This document shows, in pieces, positions 25,535 through 34,233 of a DNA stretch of 63,528 bases (positions are counted from its first letter, which is position 1; the number at the start of each line of letters is the position of its first letter). Below the pieces are notes generated by a model. That model was not told where the DNA came from. It saw only the letters and a list, made by a program, of their open reading frames with translations, and ran no database searches. The position numbers were made by a program, and so were the translations under genes. Source of the DNA: Halobacteriovorax sp. (GTDB taxonomy: Bacteria; Bdellovibrionota; Bacteriovoracia; Bacteriovoracales; Bacteriovoracaceae); NCBI GenBank assembly GCA_020048985.1, contig JAIFLR010000012.1:1-63528 (forward strand). The letters are read 5' to 3'.

Positions 25535-27134
25535 TTGATATCATCTCCGTTTGCTTCTTTTTTTGACGAACCAAGTCTCTGAATCTCAAGAACTCTGAAA
25601 GGCGGTATCCTTTGTACTTACCGATCAGGATCAAAAGTCCAATGATCGTAAATAGAAGCTCAGGATTAGTGAACATGAACATTTCAAGAGCGTGAATTGA
25701 GTAAAGTAGGTATCCAAGTATTGCAATCACCAAGGTCCCAAACAGAGTTTTCAGGGTATTAACCAACCCCTCTTCCGTGAGCATGATCGAGAGACGTTCA
25801 ATATTAGTTGTCACAATAACAATAGGAAAGAACGCCAGGTGTTTTTGGGAAATGAAAGCAATATCGGTACTGAAGAGGGAGTAGCCAATCATAAGCATAA
25901 TCACCAAAGTCAGAATAATTGAGAGCCTAGGTACAGCGAGAAGATAAAACTTATCCAGAACGTATCTTTCACCAATTCCAATTAACACAACAACAGAAAA
26001 GAACAAGAAACCAAAACCAAATGAAGTTTCTTTAAAAAACAAAGTGAGAAGGATTGGAGTAAAAATACCAAAAGTAGGAATACCGATCAGATTTCTGGCA
26101 ATAGACAGCACCAAAGTTCCTATTGGAATTAGCATAATGGTTGTAAACATTGTCTGAAGCGGCAATGGAAGGCGGTAAAGGCTGAGTCTCGAGAAAATCG
26201 AATCACTCTTAATCACTTCTTTTTTAAATTCTGTTTTGTTGAAACGATTGATCCGTGCCCTCTCAGCTTGAATGGCATAGCTCACGCGTTTCTTAGATAT
26301 AATTTTCTCAACTTCCTCATAATTTCTGTGAATGACCATGAAATTATCAGGACGCTCACCGAAATAGCCACGATTTGTATCGATCGGAATCCATTTATTA
26401 TTCAAGAAAACTTCATTGGCGAAAGTGAATCTCAGTTTTGCCTGAGCACTACTTTTAAGATCCGGCATCCGGACCATCACAACAACTCGAGAGGGCACTT
26501 TTTGACGACGGGCCATAATATTGAAAAGCTTGGCCTTGATGAGAGGCGAGCCTTTGCCTGTATTTAAAGTCTCATGGATGGTTTTGATCGATGTGTTGCG
26601 CTGAATTTCTTCCTCAACGTAATAATAAATTTTTCTAACGACGCTGGTTTTATCTTCATTACCTTCAAGGATCGCTTTTTCTAGATGGTTAATTGCTGCC
26701 ACATCTTCGGGCAAAAGTGTCGGCATTTTCAGGTATCGATTAAGCCCTTTGGGATAAGTCTCAGTGTAGTCCTTGGGAATATTTTTATACAAAAGTGGCT
26801 TTAGATCTATTCTGGCAGAGTATGTAACTCTTTGCTTAATAGGCTCCTTAGAACTCCAAGTCGCTAGGGCGCTATCCGAATTAGAATCAATAAAAACTTC
26901 AAAGTTCTTGGAACGAATTCTTTCATCGCTTATTTTAATTCCGGGACCAGGCTTCGGAATGGGGAAAGAAAATGAAGTGTGATCCCCTTTAGGGCGAGCA
27001 GTAAGGTGAAAATTCCAGACATCATCCACCATCTGTGGCAGAAGCGAGAGATTTAAAACCTGAGATTTATACAACAGCATCGCAAGAGGTGTAACAATCA
27101 GAAGCGTCGTTATGAGAACAATTATCTTTTTCAT
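25521..27134 (-). CDS. Inactive transglutaminase domain fused to 7-TM bundle
   Basis: A 537-residue inner-membrane protein. After an N-terminal helix comes a periplasmic region with a transglutaminase-like core (about 165-275). The usual catalytic Cys is Ser (GKGSPLIKAKLF) and the usual His is Phe (FANEVFLNNKW), but the Asp remains (PIDTNRG), so it cannot act as a normal transglutaminase. Then follow about seven membrane helices (about 335-515). The inactive domain probably binds a peptide or glutamyl substrate for the ATP-grasp and retropepsin partners. It overlaps the downstream gene by 14 bases and lies 3 bases from the upstream one. Confidence 0.88.
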   Translation of the reverse strand: MKKIIVLITTLLIVTPLAMLLYKSQVLNLSLLPQMVDDVWNFHLTARPKGDHTSFSFPIPKPGPGIKISDERIRSKNFEVFIDSNSDSALATWSSKEPIKQRVTYSARIDLKPLLYKNIPKDYTETYPKGLNRYLKMPTLLPEDVAAINHLEKAILEGNEDKTSVVRKIYYYVEEEIQRNTSIKTIHETLNTGKGSPLIKAKLFNIMARRQKVPSRVVVMVRMPDLKSSAQAKLRFTFANEVFLNNKWIPIDTNRGYFGERPDNFMVIHRNYEEVEKIISKKRVSYAIQAERARINRFNKTEFKKEVIKSDSIFSRLSLYRLPLPLQTMFTTIMLIPIGTLVLSIARNLIGIPTFGIFTPILLTLFFKETSFGFGFLFFSVVVLIGIGERYVLDKFYLLAVPRLSIILTLVIMLMIGYSLFSTDIAFISQKHLAFFPIVIVTTNIERLSIMLTEEGLVNTLKTLFGTLVIAILGYLLYSIHALEMFMFTNPELLFTIIGLLILIGKYKGYRLSEFLRFRDLVRQKKKQTEMISNDIP

Positions 27135-27137
27135 GAA

Positions 27138-27623
27138 TTAATCACCTAATACGTGTGAGCGAGCAACATCTACTATGAAACGTCCAAGTAGGACGTTGCG
27201 GCCAATCAGAAACTTGTATTCCATCTTCGATCGGTCATTTAAGTTGATGAGTACTTCTCTTTCGATATTTCCCATTTTAATTTTTTCTTTAATTACGTAT
27301 CTACGGGTAACAAATCCCGAAGTGTTTGAAACTCTCTGAGTTGTTCCGATTTTGCGAACTAGCTCAATGATTTTTCCTTCCGAGTCCAAGGTCTGAAACT
27401 TGACGAAAACCTCGCCCCTTTGCTCAACTTCTTCTATGTTCACTGCATGCATTGAAGTTGTTTTGGCACCTGTATCGATTCGAGCTTTGTGCTTAATTTT
27501 AAAATCTGGAAGATTAACCCACTCCACTCTCCCAATCAAAACTTTCTCTTTTAAAAGTTGGGCATGAACGAGAGAAGAAAAGCTGAGGATTAAGCCTAAA
27601 ATGAGAACAATTAACTTCACCAA
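27138..27623 (-). CDS. Retropepsin-like aspartic protease (RimB/DUF785 type), secreted
   Basis: A 161-residue protein with a signal peptide (to about 21). The catalytic segment KHKARIDTGAKTTSMHA gives the DTGA triplet of retropepsins, with the partner segment FLIGRNVLLG near the C terminus. Such single-domain proteins work as homodimers. In the RimK system, RimB removes residues added by RimK. It is the first gene of a three-gene operon with a membrane-bound inactive transglutaminase and an ATP-grasp ligase. I infer a secreted or periplasmic protease controlling a peptide modification. The cleaved protein is unknown. Confidence 0.85.
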   Translation of the reverse strand: MVKLIVLILGLILSFSSLVHAQLLKEKVLIGRVEWVNLPDFKIKHKARIDTGAKTTSMHAVNIEEVEQRGEVFVKFQTLDSEGKIIELVRKIGTTQRVSNTSGFVTRRYVIKEKIKMGNIEREVLINLNDRSKMEYKFLIGRNVLLGRFIVDVARSHVLGD

Positions 27624-27793
27624 ATTGCCTTTTAAAATCTGTTTATGAAGTCATATTTTAAGTCATTCTAAAGACTCTAGGCAATAGGGATCAGTCACCT
27701 AACACACTAATTTTATTGTTTTTGAATAAAGGAGGATCAACTTATTAAAGCAGCAGCCGATAAGTCACCTACGAACCACTAAAGGGGACAATC

Positions 27794-27952
27794 ATGACTT
27801 GGAAATCTTTCTGCACTTCTTCATTCTTCTTCTTCTTTTTCGCTTTCATGGCAGTTCATTTTGCCCATATGAAAACACCCGCTCAGGACCGTTATGTTGC
27901 TGGTTACACCCAAAGCGTCAAACCTTGGTACGATGCCAGTTATAAGCTTTAA
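27794..27952 (+). CDS. Small membrane protein, 52 residues
   Basis: An ATG at 27794 preceded by AAAGGGG. The peptide has one hydrophobic helix with a run of Phe (FFFFFFAFMAVHF) and then a polar tail with several Tyr (DRYVAGYTQSVKPWYDASYKL). It ends inside the end of the convergent aldehyde dehydrogenase gene (4-base overlap). No relative is recognised. Confidence 0.45.
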   Translation: MTWKSFCTSSFFFFFFAFMAVHFAHMKTPAQDRYVAGYTQSVKPWYDASYKL

Positions 27953-29319
27953 CGTAGAAAGAGCTTGATCCAGTTCAATTTTTTTTCATTATAAGGTGGA
28001 TATCTCAAAGGGATATCCACTAATGTACCCTGTTTAAACACTGACTTATAGTTGGTGAATGTCTCAAAACTCTTCTGACCATGATAACTTCCGATCCCAG
28101 ACGTACCAACTCCACCAAATGGCAAATTGGGATTGGCCAGGTGAATAACCGTATCGTTGATACAGCCTCCACCGAAGGGAATCTTGGCAATAATGTCATT
28201 TTGTTGCTCTGAATTCTCCGAAAAGAGGTAGAAGGCCAGAGGTTTTGGAAAATTCATTATATTCTTTATGGCATTTTCCAAATTATCGTAAGGGATGATT
28301 GGTAAAATGGGGCCAAAAATTTCATCCTGCATCACTTTATCCGACAAATCGACATTTTTCATGACAGTGGGCCCGATAAAATTCTCCTCTCGGTTGAGCT
28401 CCCCACCGATAGCTATTTTATCCTGTATCAAAAGTTCTTTCAGACGATCAAAATGTCGGTTATTCACAATACGAGGATAGTCGTGGGAAGACTTCACATC
28501 TAGTCCGTAAAATGTCGTGATATAGAACCTCAACCTCTCAATAAATTCATCCTGGAGTTTGGCCGGTATCAGAACATAATCAGGAGCGACACAGGTTTGA
28601 CCAGCATTAAGAAATTTCCCCCATGCTACTCTTTTGGCGGCGATTTCAATGTTGGCACTTTCCTCAATCAAGCAAGGACTTTTACCACCCAGCTCTAATG
28701 TAACCGGAGTTAAATATTCAGCAGCGGCTTTCATAATAATTTTTCCAACACTGGTGCTGCCGGTAAAAAAGATATAATCAAATTTCTGTTTAAGTAGCAC
28801 CTGAGTTTCTTCGAGCCCACCCTGAACAACTGAAACTTCATTTTCCTTAAAAACTTCCATGATAATGTTCTTAATGATGGATGACGTTTCAGAAGCAAAC
28901 TCTGATGGCTTTACGACCACTTTATTTCCGGCCGCAATTGCGCCAATGACTGGCGATAAACAAAGCTGGAAGGGATAGTTCCAGGGAGAAATAATAAGCA
29001 CAACACCATAAGCCTCAGAGTAAATAAAACTCGTCCCAGGAAACAGAGTCAAAGGAGTTTTTACCTTTTTCACTTTTGCCCATGATTCGAGATGTTTTAC
29101 AGTGAAATTAATTTCTTCCAGGATAAATCCAATCTCAGTTGCATAAGTTTCAAATGCAGATTTACCCAAGTCAGCTTTTAGCGCCCGAGTAATCTCTGAC
29201 TCATTACGAACAATGACCTTCTTCAATTGATTTAGTTTTTGAATTCGCATTTTGACACTAAAATGCGGATCTTCTCTGTGTGCATTTCTCAAAGTTGTAG
29301 CGACCGTCTCTAGTTGCAT
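27949..29319 (-). CDS. Aldehyde dehydrogenase, class 3-like
   Basis: A 456-residue NAD(P)-dependent enzyme of the short (class 3/coniferyl) type, which lacks the N-terminal extension of other ALDHs. It has the cofactor loop FTGSTSVGKIIM, the general base Glu in LELGGKSP, the catalytic Cys in GQTCVAPDY, and the C-terminal PFGGVGTSG. It oxidises a fatty, aromatic or amine-derived aldehyde to the acid. It is last in an operon (2 bases after the binding-protein gene) headed by a flavin oxidase, so it probably oxidises the aldehyde made by amine oxidation. The true substrate is not known. Confidence 0.92.
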   Translation of the reverse strand: MQLETVATTLRNAHREDPHFSVKMRIQKLNQLKKVIVRNESEITRALKADLGKSAFETYATEIGFILEEINFTVKHLESWAKVKKVKTPLTLFPGTSFIYSEAYGVVLIISPWNYPFQLCLSPVIGAIAAGNKVVVKPSEFASETSSIIKNIIMEVFKENEVSVVQGGLEETQVLLKQKFDYIFFTGSTSVGKIIMKAAAEYLTPVTLELGGKSPCLIEESANIEIAAKRVAWGKFLNAGQTCVAPDYVLIPAKLQDEFIERLRFYITTFYGLDVKSSHDYPRIVNNRHFDRLKELLIQDKIAIGGELNREENFIGPTVMKNVDLSDKVMQDEIFGPILPIIPYDNLENAIKNIMNFPKPLAFYLFSENSEQQNDIIAKIPFGGGCINDTVIHLANPNLPFGGVGTSGIGSYHGQKSFETFTNYKSVFKQGTLVDIPLRYPPYNEKKLNWIKLFLR

Positions 29320-29321
29320 AA

Positions 29322-31064
29322 CTATCTCTCTATTTTAAGATATTTAACGTAGTTTCTAATAATGGATGATTTTCTGAAGTTCTTAATTTCGGGATACTGT
29401 AGAACAAAAGAACTTTCATACATAAGGGGAATCCAAGGAAGATCATTAAACACGATCTCCTCCATTTGTTGAATAATTCGATCTCTCTGATCTGGATTGA
29501 CCGTCTCTTTGAGTTCATCGTAGAGCTGATCAACCCGCTGGTTGGAGTACGCAGACTTATTCACTCCAGGAAAGTTTCTCGATACTAATAATTGAAGAAT
29601 ATTTTCTCCGTCGGGATAATCAAAAAGCCAGTTGTCAGTGAAAAACATCAGCTCACCAGCTCTTCCTTTGCGAATAAAATCCGGGAACGCAAGAATCTCT
29701 ATTTCAACCTTGAGCCCAATAGCTTCAAGATGTTGTTTGATGAATTCGGCTTCCATTATATGGATGCTCTGATTGCCTCTGGTTGAATAGATGATCGTCG
29801 GCATTTTTTCAGGTTTATCAAACCCTGCTTGTTTTAAGTATTCTTTGGCTAGCGCAGGATCATATTTAAACCTGAAATCTTTTGCAGGAAGATACCCAGA
29901 GATACCGGGTACCAGAATTGAATTGGCCCTGAGGTTTGTATTTTGAGACAGCACCTGAACATACTTTGAATAATCAATCGCGTAAGCGATGGCCCGGCGT
30001 AGAAAATCATTTTGCCCTATTACCGGATGTTTCATATTAAAAGAAAGCCATCTGTTCGCAAGGATGGGAAAATGCTTGAGTTTGATGTCTTTTTTCTTTA
30101 ACTCAGGACTTAACTCTCCATTAGAGTCATAGAGTTTGGGAATAAACGTTTTAGGAACAGTGAGAAGATCAATTTTCCTCTCCAAAAACATCGCCCATCT
30201 TTCTTCTTCCTGGGAAGTCACATAAAAACGTACTTCATCAATAAATGGAATCTTCTCTTTTGAGGAAACCAGCAATTTTTCTACGTTGGCGTATCGATCC
30301 CCAGCTGTTGGATAAAAATCCTGCCGGTAACTAGCAAACTTTTTCATACCGAAATAGTTATTAGTGAAGCCCGAATATTCGTAGGGGCCAGTGCCTACCA
30401 GGACTTTGTCCAGATTATTGTCCTGATAATCAATGATCTCCAATGGAACTGGCACGGCAAAGTTCAGCGCTAAATAATAAACCATGTTGGGTTCTGCGCG
30501 ACTCATTCTGATAATTAGAGTCTGGTCATCTTCTGCCACAACCCCTTCCAGAGGAGTGGTTTTTATTTTTTTCCAATCCTCATTGATTTTTTTTCCATAA
30601 TCATCAAATCCAAGGATTAAACCTGAAAAAAGACTTTTGCCGGGACTCTTGAGGCTGGCCATCGCCAATCGCTTGAACTGGTTTACAAAATCTTGCGCCT
30701 TTAAATAGCGTGGCTTCCCTTGGAATGCGGGGTGCTCATGAAATGAAATCTTTTTTCTGATTTTTATTTTTAATACGGTCCCTTTCTGCTCAATCATTGG
30801 CAAGGCTTCAGCAACCAGAGGCTGAATTTCATATGGTCGCTTCAGATAATGATACTGATAAAGAGGCTCCAAAACTTGGGCCGAAATAATGAGTGAGTCA
30901 TCGCTATATGCCTTTGCAGGGTCCAAGCTATCAAAGGCATTATCTAGTGAAAGGCTTAACAGAGAAGGAGAATTCGATCCCTTCTTGAACTTTGACCAAG
31001 CAATATAACCGCCGCCAAGAGCGCAAAGAAGAACGGTGACTATAAGAATATTTCTTTTATTCAT
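29322..31064 (-). CDS. Peptide/oligo-amine substrate-binding protein (SBP family 5)
   Basis: A 580-residue periplasmic or membrane-anchored binding protein of the OppA/DppA family. The N terminus (KRNILIVTVLLCALGGGYIAW) looks like a membrane anchor rather than a true lipobox. Typical family segments are LSLDNAFDSLDPAKAY, the KIRKKISFHEHPAF loop, and FTDNWLFDYPDGENILQLL near the C terminus. No permease is next to it, but a related binding protein and a complete importer occur at 58429-63528. It overlaps the flavin oxidase start by 4 bases and probably captures a peptide or amine for the same catabolic unit. Confidence 0.85.
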   Translation of the reverse strand: MNKRNILIVTVLLCALGGGYIAWSKFKKGSNSPSLLSLSLDNAFDSLDPAKAYSDDSLIISAQVLEPLYQYHYLKRPYEIQPLVAEALPMIEQKGTVLKIKIRKKISFHEHPAFQGKPRYLKAQDFVNQFKRLAMASLKSPGKSLFSGLILGFDDYGKKINEDWKKIKTTPLEGVVAEDDQTLIIRMSRAEPNMVYYLALNFAVPVPLEIIDYQDNNLDKVLVGTGPYEYSGFTNNYFGMKKFASYRQDFYPTAGDRYANVEKLLVSSKEKIPFIDEVRFYVTSQEEERWAMFLERKIDLLTVPKTFIPKLYDSNGELSPELKKKDIKLKHFPILANRWLSFNMKHPVIGQNDFLRRAIAYAIDYSKYVQVLSQNTNLRANSILVPGISGYLPAKDFRFKYDPALAKEYLKQAGFDKPEKMPTIIYSTRGNQSIHIMEAEFIKQHLEAIGLKVEIEILAFPDFIRKGRAGELMFFTDNWLFDYPDGENILQLLVSRNFPGVNKSAYSNQRVDQLYDELKETVNPDQRDRIIQQMEEIVFNDLPWIPLMYESSFVLQYPEIKNFRKSSIIRNYVKYLKIER

Positions 31065-32227
31065 AATTTTATTTTCACTGGCTTAAAGTTATCAAAAAAA
31101 GATTGGGAAATTTGTCCTGTCACCAGTTTCGCCATCTCCTGCCCTGACCTGAAGCCAAACCCCATACCGTGGCCACTAAAACCACCAATGACAAATGTTT
31201 CCGTCAAGGCTTCAGCCTTTGTTATGTAGGGAAGTTCGTGTTCTGTGAATCCCATTGTTCCAGACCACCGGTGGATGACCTTGAAGCGAAGTTTTAAAAT
31301 ATCTTGTAAGTAACTTTCTAGACCGGCCTGTATATTAGAAGACAACTTTTCATAGTCACCTACTTCACCTGCCTCATCTAAAAGTCTTTTTCCACCAATT
31401 AGAAGTATCTTATCCTGGGATTTTCTCCAATAGACTCTTTCTGGTGAGTCATAGTGAAGGGAATTTGAGTCAATATCATCCTCTAACTCAACCGCCATCA
31501 TCTGGGCGCGCTGTGGAGTAATGAGAGGCTTAAAGACCGGGTGAAAATGGGGGAAGTATCCATTTAAGGCAAGAACCACTTGTTTGCACTTTATGTTATT
31601 GTACTCGGTAGATACACCTTCTTGAGTGATTTCAAAGGCAGACAGATTTTCAATGATCTGAATTTTCCTTGAAGCCAATATTGTCTTAAGGCTGGTCAAA
31701 AGCTGAACGGGATTTATCTTATATTCCGGACCACTTTCATAGGCCCCCATAAACTTCCCTCTTAGGCCCGCTGCCAGCTCTTCAGCTGACTTCCATTTAA
31801 AGTTAAAATCATCAGGTTTAAATTCAGAAGCACTCCAATCAGAGTTTTGCTGCTGGCTTTGAAAGAGCGTGAGGGAGGTTGTTTTTTCAAACTTAATCTC
31901 CGGAGATGACTTAAGAATGTTTTGGTAAACTAAATCGAGGGACTCTTCAGCAAATTGACGAATATCGAGAGCGCGGTCTACGCCCCAGTGCTGAGTGAGA
32001 CTCTTATAAAAGGTGGCACTTCCTTTGGTCAAAAAACCAGCGTTCCTTCCACTTGCTCCAGCGCCCACGTGAGATCTTTCCAAAACGATAATTTTTAAAT
32101 CTGGTTGGAATTCAGATAGCCAGTAAGCGGTGGACAATCCAACATACCCACCGCCGACGATTACAACATCAGCCGTCATATTTGGGGTAGAAAAATTGTG
32201 GGGCCTAAACCAGTGGGAGGTAGTCAT
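31061..32227 (-). CDS. FAD-dependent oxidoreductase, PuuB/DAO-like
   Basis: A 388-residue flavoprotein with the N-terminal dinucleotide-binding motif VVIVGGGYVGLSTAYWL, the ERSHVGAGASGRNAGF loop of the D-amino acid oxidase/glycine oxidase group, and the C-terminal FVIGGFSGHGMGFGFRSGQ segment that holds FAD. It fits the PuuB (gamma-glutamylputrescine oxidase)-like branch. It would oxidise a secondary or N-substituted amine, giving an aldehyde that the downstream aldehyde dehydrogenase can oxidise. It is first in the operon, with an overlapping binding-protein gene. Exact substrate not determined. Confidence 0.88.
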   Translation of the reverse strand: MTTSHWFRPHNFSTPNMTADVVIVGGGYVGLSTAYWLSEFQPDLKIIVLERSHVGAGASGRNAGFLTKGSATFYKSLTQHWGVDRALDIRQFAEESLDLVYQNILKSSPEIKFEKTTSLTLFQSQQQNSDWSASEFKPDDFNFKWKSAEELAAGLRGKFMGAYESGPEYKINPVQLLTSLKTILASRKIQIIENLSAFEITQEGVSTEYNNIKCKQVVLALNGYFPHFHPVFKPLITPQRAQMMAVELEDDIDSNSLHYDSPERVYWRKSQDKILLIGGKRLLDEAGEVGDYEKLSSNIQAGLESYLQDILKLRFKVIHRWSGTMGFTEHELPYITKAEALTETFVIGGFSGHGMGFGFRSGQEMAKLVTGQISQSFFDNFKPVKIKL

Positions 32228-32280
32228 TAGGTATTTTCCTTACTATTTATAAGGAAAATAATAACTCAGAGACTCGGGGC

Positions 32281-32520
32281 TTAGGAAGCTTTCTTCGGCT
32301 TTAGTTCCGGATAAAAATCTTCTTCATACTCGCTCTTGTACTTAAGAAATATTTGGTAGTTCCCAAACTCAATTTCAGACATCATACCAATCTGTTCATC
32401 TAATGAACGCTTGAAGCACATATCAATGAAATTCAATTGAAATGGCCCTAGACCGGTAAAGAAATCCTCGTTAAGAGGGGTTGTTTTCAGAAGGTCTTTA
32501 ATGCTTTTTGCGTGGTACAT
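32281..32520 (-). CDS. Small hypothetical protein
   Basis: A 79-residue protein whose ATG follows AGGAG at about nine bases. It is acidic towards the C terminus (EYEEDFYPELKPKKAS) and has a central helix pair without Cys clusters or membrane segment. It could be a small cytoplasmic partner. It is divergent from the MBOAT-like gene and downstream of the space next to the oxidase gene. No family recognised. Confidence 0.55.
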   Translation of the reverse strand: MYHAKSIKDLLKTTPLNEDFFTGLGPFQLNFIDMCFKRSLDEQIGMMSEIEFGNYQIFLKYKSEYEEDFYPELKPKKAS

Positions 32521-32644
32521 GAGGTTCTACTCCTAAATCTCATTACTCTTATCGGAAAATTGCTGAATAGGGTTAAGGTTCTTTCAATTTTCTTTCACAA
32601 GGCAATTACAAGAGCTTATGATTTGTACCTGACTGTATCTATCA

Positions 32645-33415
32645 ATGGAGACCAGGTACTTGACCTATCAACTCTTCTTTGTCTTGAATTTTTATTTGAT
32701 CTTCCTAGTGATGAAAATCACCAGCTGGTCTTTATTGACACATAAGCAGCGCCCCAAACTTTTGCCTTTTTTATTCACGACCCCACTGCTCTCGGCACGA
32801 GCGTATGCTCAAACCAGATTTCATAAGGCCCCCCTCCTCCTCACGATTTTTAAATTTCTCCTCAGTCTATTTTTCTTATTCTGTGTCATTTTTGTCGCCA
32901 AGAATTTTCTTCAACCCTTAAATTACGCGAAAATGATTTTGATTTGCCCCATGATCTACCTCTTCACTGAAGTCTTGGGTAGCCTGGGTCAGTTACTTTT
33001 TTATCCGGCCTCTCGGGGGATACCACCCATTCACAGACATCCACTTCAGGCGAGCTCCCTTGGGGATTTCTGGGGACGAAGATGGAATTTCTGGGTTCGA
33101 GACTGGTTAGTTGATATTAGTAAATCCTCTCGAAAGAACCTGGCAAAAAAACTCCTTCTGACATTTTTTGTCTCCGGCATCTTTCATGAATTATTGGCAA
33201 ACTTTCCCCATTTCCTCTATTCGCGAGAACTCACATTTGGCAATATGACTCTTTACTTTATTGTTCAAGCACTGGGATTATGGATAGAGAAGAAGTGGTT
33301 GTCAGAACTACCCATGTTTTTTAAACGCGTTTACTTATGGGTGGTTGTTATTTTACCTGCTCCACTATTTATAAACCGACCACTTTTAATATTTTTTGGG
33401 ATTGTTGATGGATAA
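32645..33415 (+). CDS. MBOAT/wax-synthase-like membrane acyltransferase
   Basis: A 256-residue membrane protein with about six helices. It has the wax-synthase/MBOAT_2 signature ASSLGDFWGRRWNFWVRDWL and, in the next helix, FVSGIFHELL, where His is the catalytic residue expected for MBOAT enzymes. Such proteins move acyl groups to alcohols, sterols or sugars. The protein is shorter than most family members (about 350), so it may be a minimal or specialised form. The acceptor is unknown. It overlaps the next small gene by 8 bases and lies upstream of greB. Confidence 0.7.
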   Translation: METRYLTYQLFFVLNFYLIFLVMKITSWSLLTHKQRPKLLPFLFTTPLLSARAYAQTRFHKAPLLLTIFKFLLSLFFLFCVIFVAKNFLQPLNYAKMILICPMIYLFTEVLGSLGQLLFYPASRGIPPIHRHPLQASSLGDFWGRRWNFWVRDWLVDISKSSRKNLAKKLLLTFFVSGIFHELLANFPHFLYSRELTFGNMTLYFIVQALGLWIEKKWLSELPMFFKRVYLWVVVILPAPLFINRPLLIFFGIVDG

Positions 33416-33740
33416 ATTTTGGGTGAATTTTGCTTTTGAGATTGGTTTTTTCTCACTCTTGGGAGTGATCTTTTATTTTTACCAAAAACGTAAAATTATT
33501 CACTACGAAGAAAATAAAGCGCCACTTGTAATGAATTATATTATGCAAGCTTGTCTTGGTGATAAACTTGATCGGGCCCAACCAGAGTTAGATAAGCTCA
33601 TTGAAGCCTTGGATGATTATCTTAATCATAAATCAACAAATCCCCCAATTTCTATGCTTAAAAAATTTGCTGAAGGACAGGATTGTTCTCCTGAATTAAA
33701 GGAAGCGATACTTGAAGGCATAAAAGAATTAAACCAGTAA
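33408..33740 (+). CDS. Small membrane-anchored hypothetical protein
   Basis: A 110-residue protein from the ATG at 33408 (the longer frame begins with TTG). A single N-terminal helix (NFAFEIGFFSLLGVIFYFY) is followed by a cytoplasmic helical domain with conserved-looking acidic repeats (DRAQPELDKLIEALDDYL). The start is within the end of the MBOAT-like gene (8-base overlap). greB begins 3 bases after the stop, so they share a transcript. Function unknown. Confidence 0.6.
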   Translation: MDKFWVNFAFEIGFFSLLGVIFYFYQKRKIIHYEENKAPLVMNYIMQACLGDKLDRAQPELDKLIEALDDYLNHKSTNPPISMLKKFAEGQDCSPELKEAILEGIKELNQ

Positions 33741-33743
33741 TTC

Positions 33744-34226
33744 ATGAAAAGTATAAATTACATTACTCCAAGAGGGCACCAAAAGCTTGTTGATGAACTT
33801 GAGCAACTGATGAGAGTCGAGAGACCTGAAGTGACAAGACTGGTACAATGGGCCGCTAGCAACGGGGATCGCTCTGAAAACGCAGATTATATCTACGGTA
33901 AAAGAAGGCTCAGGGAGATTGACCGAAGGATCAGGTTTCTAAGTGGAAGATTAGATGCTGCCCAGATTGTTGACCCGGTTAAAACTCAAAGCATTAAAGT
34001 TCAGTTTGGTGCCACCGTGCAAACTCTCAATGAGAACGGCGAGACAAAGACATTCACTATTGTAGGGGTAGACGAAGTTGATACTGCAAAGGGCCGGATC
34101 AGTTGGCAATCTCCTATTGGAAAAAATTTGATAGGTAAATGTCAGGGCGATGAAGTCTCAATCAGGATTCCCGCTGGCGAGATGGTGTATGAAATAGTAT
34201 CAATAATCTATGTAACAATTGACTGA
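33744..34226 (+). CDS. greB: Transcription elongation factor GreB
   Basis: GreB binds the secondary channel of RNA polymerase and helps it cleave backtracked RNA. The 160-residue protein has the GreB-specific segment GDRSENADYIYGKRRLREIDRRIRFL in its N-terminal coiled-coil, with the acidic tip residues, and the C-terminal FKBP-like region (TVQTLNENGETKTFTIVGVDE ... PIGKNLIGKCQGDEVSI). The YIYGKRRLREIDRRIR segment separates it from GreA. It is in a short operon with two membrane-protein genes and a secreted-protein gene. Its stop overlaps a TTG-started alternative of the next gene. Confidence 0.95.
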   Translation: MKSINYITPRGHQKLVDELEQLMRVERPEVTRLVQWAASNGDRSENADYIYGKRRLREIDRRIRFLSGRLDAAQIVDPVKTQSIKVQFGATVQTLNENGETKTFTIVGVDEVDTAKGRISWQSPIGKNLIGKCQGDEVSIRIPAGEMVYEIVSIIYVTID

Positions 34227-34233
34227 GGTCACC

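Noticed and set aside
32512-32745. 77-codon plus-strand frame upstream of the MBOAT-like gene
   Set aside because: It overlaps the real gene in another frame and lies on the promoter side of the 79-residue minus gene.
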